NCBI RefSeq assembly: GCF_021284765.1
Contig: NZ_CP089924.1
Span: forward strand, 2,622,001 to 2,686,000
Reading direction: 5' to 3'
Length of the DNA: 64,000 nt
Source: Lysobacter sp. 5GHs7-4
GTDB lineage: Bacteria > Pseudomonadota > Gammaproteobacteria > Xanthomonadales > Xanthomonadaceae
In this document: positions 42,210 to 50,947 of the stretch, in pieces
Layout: every line of letters begins with the position of its first letter
Numbering within the stretch: position 1 is the first letter of the stretch
The notes under the pieces: model-generated
The model's input: the letters and a program-made list of their open reading frames with translations, nothing else
Told to the model about the DNA's origin: nothing
Databases searched by the model: none
Position numbers and translations under genes: made by a program

Positions 42210-43068
42210 GCGCGTCATGCTCCTGCGTGGATTTGGGTGGAGAAGTCGGCGTGGCCTTGGGCGTGGTCGGCGCCGCGGGTTTCACCGTCGCAGCCGGCGC
42301 GGTGGCTGCAGGTTTTGCGGCTTCTGCGGACCCGTGCGCCGCATGCGCTTTGCCATCTGCATGACGATGCGCAGCGGGCATCGCAGCTTGCGCGCCCGCG
42401 GCGTTCGCCGGCTTCTGGGGGCGTTCATCGCCGACGCCGGCCGCATGCGCCGCTTGCCCATGGTCGCCACCGTCCCCATGGCCGTGCGGCGTTGCGTCGT
42501 GGTGATCGTCCGCGCCTTCGGCCATGGTTTCGCCGCCACCGTGCGAATGTCCGCCGCTTTCGGCGACCAGGGCGCGGTAGCGTGCTTCGTCCAGCGACGG
42601 CAACGCTTGCAGCAGGGCGGTCATGTTCCAGATGTACTCGTCGTCCATGCTGCCGCCCCAGGCCGGCATGCCCGAGGCCTTGATGCCGTGCTTGATGGTC
42701 CAGAACGCATGCCGCGGATCGATGGCGGCCTTGCTCAGCTCCGGTGGCGCGGGATAGAGCCCGCGGCTGAGTTCGGTGCTGTCCATGCCCGGGGCGAGAT
42801 GGCAACCGGCGCACATGGCGTCGTAGTTGCCCGCGCCCTGGCGGATGCGCTCAGGGCTGGACAGGTCCGACGGCACCTGCAGCTCTTGCGCGCGCACGGC
42901 GACCGAACGTTTGCGCGCGGTTTCCAGCACCGCGTAGACAGGCCGCGTATGCGGCGCGTCGGCGCTGACGTCGTACGCGCCTGACCAGATCAAACCGCCC
43001 GCGGCCGCAGCCGCGCCCAATGCGACGCAGGCGATCGCCAGCGCCGTCTTACGGATCGTGATCGTCAT
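42193..43068 (-). CDS. Cytochrome c with a histidine-rich C-terminal tail
   Basis: A 291-residue exported cytochrome c. An N-terminal hydrophobic segment (ALAIACVALGAAAAAGGLIW) is a signal or anchor. The haem motif CAGCH has Cys86, Cys89 and His90, and the axial methionine is likely the one in SGMPAWGG. From residue 170 the protein is low-complexity and rich in histidine, alanine and proline, ending THEHSH-like (EHDAHEHSH), a likely metal sink. It follows copB in the cop operon. A cytochrome c in this place may take electrons from CopA-bound copper; that is inference. Confidence 0.88.
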   Translation of the reverse strand: MTITIRKTALAIACVALGAAAAAGGLIWSGAYDVSADAPHTRPVYAVLETARKRSVAVRAQELQVPSDLSSPERIRQGAGNYDAMCAGCHLAPGMDSTELSRGLYPAPPELSKAAIDPRHAFWTIKHGIKASGMPAWGGSMDDEYIWNMTALLQALPSLDEARYRALVAESGGHSHGGGETMAEGADDHHDATPHGHGDGGDHGQAAHAAGVGDERPQKPANAAGAQAAMPAAHRHADGKAHAAHGSAEAAKPAATAPAATVKPAAPTTPKATPTSPPKSTQEHDAHEHSH

Positions 43069-43078
43069 GGTCGCGCCC

Positions 43079-44194
43079 TCAGAACCAGAACCGCACGCCG
43101 ACGACGACGCGGGTGTCCTGGGCGGGCTCGCCTTCCTCGCGCCGCAGCTCGGCGGTATTGCCGAACGCGCGCTCGTGCACGACGCCCACGTAGGGCGCGA
43201 AATGGCGATTGAACTCGTAGCGCAGGCGCAGGCCGGCCTCGAGCGTGCTCAAGCCGGAGCCGACACCGCGTTCCCGGTCCTGGCTGCCGTTGAACTCGAC
43301 CTCCACCAGCGGTTGCAGGATCAGGCGATTGGTCAGCAGCACGTCGTACTCGGCCTCGACATTGGCCGCGACATGTCCGGAGGCGCCGAGGTAGGCGGTG
43401 GCCTGCACTTCGAACTTGTACGGCGACAACCCCTGTAAGCCCACCGCCAGCCAGTCCTGCGAGCGCCCGGGCTTGAAGTCGTGCTTCACGCCGACCACCG
43501 CGTCCCACCAGGGCGAAATGCTGCGGCCGTACAGCGCCTCCAGATTGGCCGAGCCGGTGACGCCGTCCTCGCGTTCGCCTTCGCTGCGCAACCACAGGCG
43601 GTTGAGATCGCTGCCGAACCAGGCCGTCGCTTCCCAGGCTTCGCTGCGACCGTGCTCGGCATCGCCCGCTTCGAGGCGGTCGAACAGCACATAACTGTTG
43701 AGCTCGCGCGCGTGCTCCATGTGGTGCTGCAAGTCGGGGAACGCCGCGGCGCGATCGGCATCGGTGACCGGCGGGATCGGCTCGCGCGGCGCCTGCGGAG
43801 CAGCGGAAGCGGGCGAGTGGCCCATCGCGGCATGGTCCATTTTCGAGTGATCCATGCCGCCGGACTGGCTCTCGGCCTCGGCCGGAGCGGCATGCTCCAT
43901 TTTGGAATGGTCCATCGCCGAATGGTCGGTTTTCTCGGCCGGCTTCTCGACCTGGCCCGGCACGACGTGTCCCATCTTCGAATGGTCCATGCCGCCGTGT
44001 TGGCCGCTCGATTTCGGCGGCGCTCGATGGCCCATCGCCGCGTGGTCCGTCGCGCCTGCGGTGGACGCGGGCTTAGGTTCGGTTTGCGCGGGCGCGCCAT
44101 GGGTACCGTGGTGTTGAGCTGTCGCGGTACCGGCGAACGCCAAAGTCAATGCGGCGCTCAACACGGCGCGACGCGGAGTAATGAAGGCGCTCAT
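43079..44194 (-). CDS. copB: CopB, copper-resistance outer-membrane protein
   Basis: A 371-residue protein. The signal peptide ends LAFAGTATAQ. Residues 25-130 are rich in methionine and histidine, with three copies of MDHSKM and related MGH repeats, which can bind copper. The C-terminal half is the CopB beta-barrel domain (LNSYVLFDRLEAGD; EAWEATAWFGSDLNRLWLRSEGE; RYEFNRHFAPYVGVVHERAFGNTA), ending in VGVRFWF with a terminal aromatic residue. Its start overlaps the copA stop by 4 bases. It acts with CopA in periplasmic copper resistance. Confidence 0.95.
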   Translation of the reverse strand: MSAFITPRRAVLSAALTLAFAGTATAQHHGTHGAPAQTEPKPASTAGATDHAAMGHRAPPKSSGQHGGMDHSKMGHVVPGQVEKPAEKTDHSAMDHSKMEHAAPAEAESQSGGMDHSKMDHAAMGHSPASAAPQAPREPIPPVTDADRAAAFPDLQHHMEHARELNSYVLFDRLEAGDAEHGRSEAWEATAWFGSDLNRLWLRSEGEREDGVTGSANLEALYGRSISPWWDAVVGVKHDFKPGRSQDWLAVGLQGLSPYKFEVQATAYLGASGHVAANVEAEYDVLLTNRLILQPLVEVEFNGSQDRERGVGSGLSTLEAGLRLRYEFNRHFAPYVGVVHERAFGNTAELRREEGEPAQDTRVVVGVRFWF

Positions 44195-45996
44195 TCTTCC
44201 ACCCTCACTTCGCGCATCATGCCCGCTTCCATGTGATAGAGCAGGTGGCAGTGGTAGGCCCAGCGGCCCAGCGCATCGGCGCGCACCCGATAGCTGCGAC
44301 GGGTGCCCGGCGGCATGTCGATGGTGTGCTTGCGGACCTGGAACTCGCCGCGCTCATCCTCCAGATCGCTCCACAGGCCGTGCAGATGGATGGGGTGGGT
44401 CATCATGGTGTCGTTGACCAGGGTGATGCGCATGCGCTCGCCGTAGTTCAGGCGCAAGGGCTCGGCGTCCATGAACTTCTTGCCGTCGAACGACCATGCG
44501 AACTTTTCCATGTGGCCGGTCAGGTGCAGCTCGATCGTGCGGCTGGGGTCGCGGCCGTCGGGATCCTCGAACAAACTCTTGAGGTCGGCATAGCGCAGCA
44601 CGCGCCGGCCGTTGTCGCGCAAGCCGATGCCGGGGTCGTCCAGGCGCGGCGTGCTGCTCATGGACTGCATGTCGATCAGCGGATTGCCGGCCTCGCTGGC
44701 GGGGTGACCCGCGCCATCGTGCTCCATGCCCGCCATGTCGTGGCCGGAATGATCCATGCCGGCCATGCCCATGCTCGCGCCGCAGCTGCCTTCCGGCATC
44801 GCCTTGGGCTTGGACGCGCCGTGACCGCCATGGCTCATGCCGCCATGGCCCATGTCGTCCATGGTCAGGATCACGCGCGGATCGTTGGCCGGTATCGGTG
44901 CCGACAAACCCTCGCGCACCGCCAGGGTGCCGCGGGCGTAGCCGGTGCGGCCCATGTCCTGGGCGAACACGGTGTACGCGTCCTGGCCCGAGGGTTCGAC
45001 GATCACGTCGAAGGTTTCGGCCACGGCGATGCGGAACTCGTCGACGCTGACCGGATGGATGTACTGCCCGTCGGCCGCGACCACGGTCATCTTCAGGCCG
45101 GGAATGCGCACGTCGAAGTAGCTCATCGCCGAGGCATTGATGAAACGCAGCAGCACCTTTTCGCCGGAGCGGAACAGCCCTGTCCAGTTGCCCGCGGGCG
45201 CCGCGCCGTTGAGCAGGTAGGTGTAGGTATGCGCGTTGATGTCCGACAGATCGGTCGGGGTCATGCGCATGCGTCCCCATTCGCCGCGGTCGCGCAGGGT
45301 CGCCGCCAAACCGTTCTCGCGCGCATCGCGAGCGAAGTCGCCGACCGTGCGCTTGTAGGTGTTGTCGTAGTCCGACATCTTCTTCATGCGCCGGAACAGC
45401 GCCGCCGGATCCAGGTCGGTCCAGTCCGACAGCAGCATCACGTGTTCGCGGTCGTAGTGGAACGGCGGCGGCTGCAGCGGATCGACCACGATCGCGCCGT
45501 ACAACCCGGTCTGTTCCTGAAACATGGAATGGCTGTGGTACCAGTAGCTGCCCGACTGGCGCAGCTGGAAGCGGTAGACGAAGGTTTCGCCCGGCGGAAT
45601 GCCATCGAAACTCAGCCCGGGCACGCCGTCCATGTTGGCCGGCAGCAGGATGCCGTGCCAATGGATGGAGCTGGTATCACGCAGGCGGTTGGCGACCCGC
45701 AGGGTGACGGTATCGCCTTCGCGCCAGCGCAGGATCGGCCCCGGCAAGGAACCGTTGACGGTGACGGCCGGGCGCACGCGACCGGTGAAATTCACCGGTG
45801 CGACATCCAGGGCCAGGTCGAAATCCACACCGCGCAACTCGCGCGCCGCGCTGGCCAACGCCGGCGCCGCGAACGCGGGCGAGCGCCACAGGCCCATGCC
45901 AGCGGCCAAGCCGCCCACGGCCAGACCGGTGACGAAACGCCGGCGCGAGGGCTCGGCCAATGCATCCGGCCGCCGGCCGGAAAAGTCGTTAGACAT
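44191..45996 (-). CDS. copA: CopA, periplasmic multicopper oxidase
   Basis: A 601-residue multicopper oxidase exported by Tat (SRRRFVTGLAVGGLAAGM). The copper sites are visible: SIHWHGILLP, GSYWYHSHSMFQEQ, then THPIHLHGLWSD and the type 1/3 motif YHCHLLYHMEAGMM. A methionine/histidine-rich insert (GHGGMSHGGHGA; MAGMDHSGHDMAGMEHDGAG) around residue 390-430 should bind copper. It oxidises Cu(I) or sequesters copper. ATG 45996 has GGAG 7 bases upstream; the ATG at 45999 and a TTG at 46011 are alternatives. The order copL-copA-copB is as in Xanthomonas. Confidence 0.95.
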   Translation of the reverse strand: MSNDFSGRRPDALAEPSRRRFVTGLAVGGLAAGMGLWRSPAFAAPALASAARELRGVDFDLALDVAPVNFTGRVRPAVTVNGSLPGPILRWREGDTVTLRVANRLRDTSSIHWHGILLPANMDGVPGLSFDGIPPGETFVYRFQLRQSGSYWYHSHSMFQEQTGLYGAIVVDPLQPPPFHYDREHVMLLSDWTDLDPAALFRRMKKMSDYDNTYKRTVGDFARDARENGLAATLRDRGEWGRMRMTPTDLSDINAHTYTYLLNGAAPAGNWTGLFRSGEKVLLRFINASAMSYFDVRIPGLKMTVVAADGQYIHPVSVDEFRIAVAETFDVIVEPSGQDAYTVFAQDMGRTGYARGTLAVREGLSAPIPANDPRVILTMDDMGHGGMSHGGHGASKPKAMPEGSCGASMGMAGMDHSGHDMAGMEHDGAGHPASEAGNPLIDMQSMSSTPRLDDPGIGLRDNGRRVLRYADLKSLFEDPDGRDPSRTIELHLTGHMEKFAWSFDGKKFMDAEPLRLNYGERMRITLVNDTMMTHPIHLHGLWSDLEDERGEFQVRKHTIDMPPGTRRSYRVRADALGRWAYHCHLLYHMEAGMMREVRVEE

Positions 45997-46117
45997 CATC
46001 GAACTCCACAAAGATCGTTAGCGCCGCACGGAATGCGACGGCGACACGAAGCCGGCGCGACCGCAAGCGACGCGCACGACCCGCTGTAGCGCGCCGCGAT
46101 TGCGGCCCGCAGTTCGC

Positions 46118-46531
46118 TTAAACGATGGGAGGTCGAATGGGGTAGGGCAGGGCCGGCGCGTCGTGACCGATCGGCATCGGCCGCGCGATCGGGCCATGAC
46201 CTGCGTGCGCGCCGCCGAAGGCGAACGCGATGGCGGTCGCCGGTACCGGCTGCAGGCAGGCGCAATCGCAGGTCTGCGACTTGCAGCAATCCGGCTCAGG
46301 CGCGGCGTCGGGGCCGTGGTCGCCGTGCATCGACATCGCGGCGTGATCCATGCCGCTCATGTCCATGCCGGCCATCGCCATGCCTTCATGGCAGGGCGCG
46401 GACGTCGCGGCCGCAACTTCGAATGCGGCCGTCATGTGCGCCAGCTGCATTTGCGTGGACGCGACCGCCACAGCCGACCCGTTAAGGATCAGACCCAGGC
46501 ACAACAGCAGTCGCAGCAGGACAGACGTCAC
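46118..46531 (-). CDS. copL: CopL-family metal-binding regulatory protein
   Basis: A 137-residue exported protein. It starts with a leucine-rich signal (SVLLRLLLCLGLILNGSAVAVAS). Then comes MAGMDMSGMDHAAMSMHGDHG, rich in Met and His, and a cysteine cluster (DCCKSQTCDCACLQ). CopL is the first gene of the Xanthomonas copLAB operon and is needed for copper induction of copAB; its mechanism is not settled. The start is GTG at 46531, with no strong Shine-Dalgarno. copA begins 122 bases after this stop. A palindrome like that of the cueR promoter lies 66 bases upstream. Confidence 0.85.
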   Translation of the reverse strand: MTSVLLRLLLCLGLILNGSAVAVASTQMQLAHMTAAFEVAAATSAPCHEGMAMAGMDMSGMDHAAMSMHGDHGPDAAPEPDCCKSQTCDCACLQPVPATAIAFAFGGAHAGHGPIARPMPIGHDAPALPYPIRPPIV

Positions 46532-46596
46532 CCTTGTACTTTAACGCCGGCCGGCTGAATTGTCGTCAGAAACCCGTGAAAATAGCCTGCCGCAGC

Positions 46597-46612
46597 CTGA
46601 ACCATGGTCCAG
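46597..46612. promoter_or_regulatory. Second copy of the copper-regulator palindrome, upstream of copL
   Basis: CTGAACCATGGTCCAG matches the cueR promoter palindrome CTGGACCATGGTCCAG at 15 of 16 positions. It lies in the 142-bp gap between copL (minus) and the topoisomerase gene (plus). I do not see a clear TTGACx -35 at the expected place, so whether it drives copL is uncertain. An extended -10-like TATTTT lies nearby on the minus strand. Confidence 0.5.
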
Positions 46613-46673
46613 CCTTGGCCCGGCGCAAGGCCGTTTTCGCCGCCTTGACGCGACTGCCCGTATCTGTGCCCCG

Positions 46674-47774
46674 ATGGCACGCACCGGCATTATCGACCCG
46701 AGCCCACAGGGCGCGACCGACGCGGAATCCGCGCGGGTGGCGGCCGACGCCGGTTTGCGTTACGTCAGCGACGCCGCCCCCGGCATCGCCCGATTGCGCG
46801 CCGGCCGCGGCTTCCGTTACCGCGACGCGCGCGGCCGTGCGGTGCGCGATGCGGCCACGCTGGAACGGATCCGGGCGCTCGCGGTACCGCCCGCCTACCG
46901 GGACGTGTGGATCTGTCCGCAGGCCAACGGCCATCTGCAGGCCACCGGTCGCGATGCGCGCGGCCGCAAGCAGTACCGCTACCACCCGGCCTGGCGGCAT
47001 GCGCGCGACGACGGCAAGTTCGATCGCATCGTCGCCTTCGGCGCGGCCTTGCCGCGATTGCGCCGGCGCCTGCGCAGCGATCTCAAGCTCGCCGGCTTCC
47101 CGCGCAACAAGGTGCTGGCGATCGTGGTGGCCCTGATGGCCGACACCTTGTTGCGGGTCGGCAACGATGCTTATGCGCGCAGCAACGGCAGCTACGGCCT
47201 GACCACCTTGCGCAATCGCCATATCGACTTCCTGCGCGGCGGACGCGCGCGCCTTCATTTCCGCGGCAAGGGCGGATTGGCGCACGAGGTCGCGATCGAC
47301 GACGCCGGCCTGGTCCGGCAGATCCGGCGCTGCCAGCAACTGCCGGGGCAGTTCCTGTTCCAGTACCGCGACGACGACGGCAAGGTGCAGCCGGTGGATT
47401 CGGGCGCGATCAACGCCTATCTGCGCGAGGCCATGGGCGGCGAGTTCAGCGCCAAGGATTTTCGCACCTGGGGCGGCACGCTGGCCGCGTTCCGGCGCCT
47501 GGCGGCATTGCCCACGCCCGAGGGCAAATCCGGCGGCGCGCCGAGTGCGCGCGCGTTGGCGAAGATCGAGAACGCGATCGTGGCCGAAGTGGCGGCCGCC
47601 TTGCGCAACACGCCCACGGTCTGCCGCAAGTCCTACATCGACCCGGTCGTCTTTGCCGGCTGGCGCGAGGACGCCCTGCATCGTTACGCCGCGCAGGCGC
47701 GCGGAGAACGCCAATGGGAACAGGCGACGCTGCGCTTTCTCAAGCGCCGGCACGGCGTACGCGGTCGCGCCTGA
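46674..47774 (+). CDS. DNA topoisomerase IB (poxvirus-like)
   Basis: A 366-residue type IB topoisomerase, which relaxes DNA by nicking one strand through a 3'-phosphotyrosine link. It has the bacterial TopIB N-terminal domain (GFRYRDARGRAVRD, RALAVPPAYRDVWICP), AGFPRNKVLAIVVALMADTLLRVGND, the RNRHIDFL and FRGKGGLAHEV segments, and the catalytic tyrosine in TPTVCRKSYIDP. ATG 46674 is the likely start; the frame is open to 46560 through the palindrome. It has no link in function with the copper genes. Confidence 0.93.
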   Translation: MARTGIIDPSPQGATDAESARVAADAGLRYVSDAAPGIARLRAGRGFRYRDARGRAVRDAATLERIRALAVPPAYRDVWICPQANGHLQATGRDARGRKQYRYHPAWRHARDDGKFDRIVAFGAALPRLRRRLRSDLKLAGFPRNKVLAIVVALMADTLLRVGNDAYARSNGSYGLTTLRNRHIDFLRGGRARLHFRGKGGLAHEVAIDDAGLVRQIRRCQQLPGQFLFQYRDDDGKVQPVDSGAINAYLREAMGGEFSAKDFRTWGGTLAAFRRLAALPTPEGKSGGAPSARALAKIENAIVAEVAAALRNTPTVCRKSYIDPVVFAGWREDALHRYAAQARGERQWEQATLRFLKRRHGVRGRA

Positions 47775-47827
47775 AGCGCCGCGGCGAGTCATCCGCCCCG
47801 ACGACGGCGCCGGGACTCGACCCCTTA

Positions 47828-47857
47828 CCACCGGAACCGCCTGCGCGGTTCCGGTGG
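47828..47857. terminator. Hairpin between convergent topoisomerase and RND genes
   Basis: Thirteen perfectly paired bases (CCACCGGAACCGC with GCGGTTCCGGTGG), loop CTGC. No U-run follows on either side, so it is at most an imperfect bidirectional terminator. It lies between stops at 47774 and 47867. Confidence 0.55.
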
Positions 47858-47866
47858 CGCGCGGGT

Positions 47867-50800
47867 TCAAGCCGACGGCGGCTGCTGCAGCGGATGCGAG
47901 GAACGGTGACGGAACTTGCGCGTCATCCATTCGCCCAGGTCGTCGATCACCGTGAACGCAGCCGGGATCACGATCAGGCTCAGCAGCGTGGAGGTGATCA
48001 GGCCGCCGATCACCGCGATCGCCATCGGCGCGCGGAAGCTGGAGTCGCCGGAGAAGCCCATCGCGATCGGCATCATGCCCGCGCCCATGGCCAGGGTGGT
48101 CATGATGATCGGTTGCGCACGCTTGCGGCAGGCGTCGACCAGCGCGTCGTGCTGACTCATGCCTTGCTCATCCTCGGCGATCACCGCGTAGTCGACCAGC
48201 AGGATCGAATTCTTGGTAGCGATGCCGATCAACATCAACAGGCCGATCAGGGCCGGCAAGGACAGCATGTTCTGTGTCAGCAGCAAGGCGCCGAACGCAC
48301 CGCCCGCGCACAAGGGCACCGCGGTCAGGATGGTCATCGGCATCAGCGCATGGTTGAACAACAGCAACAGCACCATGTAGATGCAGATCAGGCCCGCCGC
48401 CATCGCCAGCATGAAGCCGATGAACAGTTCGACGAAGACCTCGGCATCGCCGGTGTTGAGGAAGCTGACACCCGGCGGCAACTGCTTCACGCTGGGCAGC
48501 TGCTGCACCTCCTCCATCACCTCGCCCAGCGGGCGCCCGTTGAGCTCGGCGGTCAGGGTGACGTTGCGCTGGCGCTGGTAGCGCGAGATCAGCGACGGAC
48601 CGCTGCCCATCTGGATGTCCGCTACCGCGCCCAGCGGCACCGGTCCATAGCGGCCCGGCACGCGCAGTTGCCCGATCAGCGCCGGATTGGCCAGCGTGGA
48701 TTCGGCGAAGCCGACCCGGATCGGGATCTGCCGGTCGGGCAGGTTGAGCTTGGCCAGGCGCTGCTCGTAGTCGCCCGCGGTCGCGATGCGCGCGGCCTCG
48801 GCGATGTCCGCGGTGGCCACACCCAGATCGGCGGCGCGTGCCGGATCGGGCACGATCTGGATCTCCGGGCGCAACAGCGAGGCCGACGAGGTCACGCTGC
48901 CCAAGCCGGGGATGCGGCGCAGGTCGCGTTCCAACGCGATCGCCGCGTCCTGCAGGTGCTTCGGATCGTCGCCGGACAGCACCAGCTGCAGCTGGTTGCC
49001 AGGCTCGGAACTGACGTAGCTCACGCGCACGCCGGGCAGTTGCGCCAGACGCGCGCGCGCCTCGCGTTCCAGCACGCGCTGGTCGCGGTCGCGGTCGTCG
49101 GCCACGCCCCAGTCCAGCACTAGGCTGGCCTTGCGCGATTCGCCGATGCCGGTGGTGGACGGGTCGCCCAGGTCCAGCACGCTGCCGACCGCGGTGTAGA
49201 CCTGCTTGAGCTCCGGGATGTCCTTCAGCAGCAGGCGCGCGCGTTCGGCCACCGCCACGGTTTCCTGCAGGCGTGCGCCCGGCGGCAGTTCCAGGTTGAG
49301 ATTGCTGCGGCCCAGGTCCGACTGCGGGATGAAGGTCGCCGGGATCAGCGGTACCAGCGCCAGCGAGGCGACGAACAGGCCGGTGGCGATCCACAGCGTG
49401 CGGGCGCGATGCCGTAGCGCCGCGTCCACCCAGCCCAGGTACCAGCGCATCAGTTTCGAATCGCCCTTGTCCTCGCCGTGCGGCTTGAGCAGGTAAGCGG
49501 CCATCATCGGCGTCAGCAGGCGCGCCACCAGCAGCGAGAACAAGACCGCGGTGGCCGCGGTCCAGCCGAACTCGCGGAAGAACTTGCCGGCGATGCCGGG
49601 CATGAACGCGACCGGCACGAACACCGCGGCCAGGGTCAGCGAGGTTGCGATCACCGCGTTGCCGATTTCGCCGGCTGCTTCGCGCGCCGCCTCCAGCGGC
49701 GGTTTGCCCATGCGCAGATGGCGCACGATGTTCTCGATCTCGACGATGGCATCGTCAACCAGGATGCCCACCACCACCGACAGCGCCAGCAGGGTGATCA
49801 GGTTCAAGGTGAAGCCGAACCAGTACATCACCGCGAACGTCGGAATGATCGACAAGGGCAGGGCCAGCGCCGACACCCAGGTCGCGCGCCAGTCGCGCAG
49901 GAACAACCACACCACCAGCAAGGCCAGCAACGCGCCTTCCCAAAGCATGGTCATCGACGAATCGTAGGAGCGGTGGGTCTCGTCGATCACCGTGGTGACC
50001 AGGCGGAAATCGATGCCGGCGTGGCTGGCTTTGAGCGCGTCCAGCGCCTTGTGCACGCCTTCCTCGACCTTGACCTCGCTGGAGCCGCGCGTGCGCGACA
50101 TCGAGAACGCGACCACGTCGGCGCCGTCCAGCAATGCCGCCTCGGTGGGGTCGGCGGCCGCATCGGTGACCTTGGCCAGCGTCGACAGACGCACGGCGCG
50201 TCCGTCCGGCAGGCTGATCGAGTAATCGCGCAGCGCCTGCGCGTCGCCGACCGTGCCCAGGGTGCGGATGGTCTGCTGTGCGCCGTCCAGCTCGGCCTTG
50301 CCGCCCGCGCGTTCGACCTGGATCTGCGCCAGCTGCCGCGACACGTCGCCGGCGGTGACGCCGAAGGCCTGCAACGCATTCGGATCCAGGTCCACGCGCA
50401 CCTGCCGCTGCACGCCGCCCACGCGCGTGACCCGGGCCACGCCGGGCACGCCGTACATGGCGCGCGAGACTTCGCGATCGACGAACCAGCTGGCTTCGTC
50501 CGGCGTCATGCCGGGGGCGACCAGCGCATAGGTCATCAGCGATCCGCCGATGTCGACCTTGGAGATCACCGGCTCCTGGATGTCCTGCGGCAGGTCGGTG
50601 CGGATGCGCGTGACCGCGTCGCGGGTGTCGTCCAGCGCGGTGGCCAGATCGGCTTCCAACTGGAATTCGATATTGGTGGTGCTGACGCCTTCGCTGACCG
50701 TGGACACCACGCGCTTGACGTTGGTCACCGTGGCGACCGAGTCCTCGACCTTGCGCGTGACCTCGGCCTCGAGCTGGCTGGGCGAGGCGCCGGGCTGAGT

Positions 50801-50947
50801 GACCGTGACCGTAGTCATCGGGAAGGCGATATCGGGGAAGCGCGCCACCGGCAGCTGATGGAAACCCCACAGCCCGGCGACGCACAGCACGAAGAACACC
50901 ATGATCGCCGGCAGCGGCCGGTCGATGGCCCAGGAGGAAAGATTCAT
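47867..50947 (-). CDS. RND efflux permease (HAE1 family)
   Basis: A 1026-residue inner-membrane RND pump with the two-fold repeat of the HAE1 family. The start is MNLSSWAIDRPLPAIMVFF, then the periplasmic loop (PGASPSQLEAEVTRKVEDS). The second helix group has VVGILVDDAIVEIENIVRHL (acidic residues for proton relay). The second half has GIATKNSILLVDYA and a closing TLLSLIVIPAAFTVIDD. It is shorter and simpler than AcrB, closer to the MexF/VexF-like heavy multidrug pumps. Its adaptor gene is upstream with a 4-base overlap. No outer-membrane TolC-like gene is in the window. Confidence 0.93.
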   Translation of the reverse strand: MNLSSWAIDRPLPAIMVFFVLCVAGLWGFHQLPVARFPDIAFPMTTVTVTQPGASPSQLEAEVTRKVEDSVATVTNVKRVVSTVSEGVSTTNIEFQLEADLATALDDTRDAVTRIRTDLPQDIQEPVISKVDIGGSLMTYALVAPGMTPDEASWFVDREVSRAMYGVPGVARVTRVGGVQRQVRVDLDPNALQAFGVTAGDVSRQLAQIQVERAGGKAELDGAQQTIRTLGTVGDAQALRDYSISLPDGRAVRLSTLAKVTDAAADPTEAALLDGADVVAFSMSRTRGSSEVKVEEGVHKALDALKASHAGIDFRLVTTVIDETHRSYDSSMTMLWEGALLALLVVWLFLRDWRATWVSALALPLSIIPTFAVMYWFGFTLNLITLLALSVVVGILVDDAIVEIENIVRHLRMGKPPLEAAREAAGEIGNAVIATSLTLAAVFVPVAFMPGIAGKFFREFGWTAATAVLFSLLVARLLTPMMAAYLLKPHGEDKGDSKLMRWYLGWVDAALRHRARTLWIATGLFVASLALVPLIPATFIPQSDLGRSNLNLELPPGARLQETVAVAERARLLLKDIPELKQVYTAVGSVLDLGDPSTTGIGESRKASLVLDWGVADDRDRDQRVLEREARARLAQLPGVRVSYVSSEPGNQLQLVLSGDDPKHLQDAAIALERDLRRIPGLGSVTSSASLLRPEIQIVPDPARAADLGVATADIAEAARIATAGDYEQRLAKLNLPDRQIPIRVGFAESTLANPALIGQLRVPGRYGPVPLGAVADIQMGSGPSLISRYQRQRNVTLTAELNGRPLGEVMEEVQQLPSVKQLPPGVSFLNTGDAEVFVELFIGFMLAMAAGLICIYMVLLLLFNHALMPMTILTAVPLCAGGAFGALLLTQNMLSLPALIGLLMLIGIATKNSILLVDYAVIAEDEQGMSQHDALVDACRKRAQPIIMTTLAMGAGMMPIAMGFSGDSSFRAPMAIAVIGGLITSTLLSLIVIPAAFTVIDDLGEWMTRKFRHRSSHPLQQPPSA

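Noticed and set aside
44233..46089. Plus-strand open frame of 618 codons
   Set aside because: Antisense of copA, which has clear multicopper oxidase motifs on the other strand.
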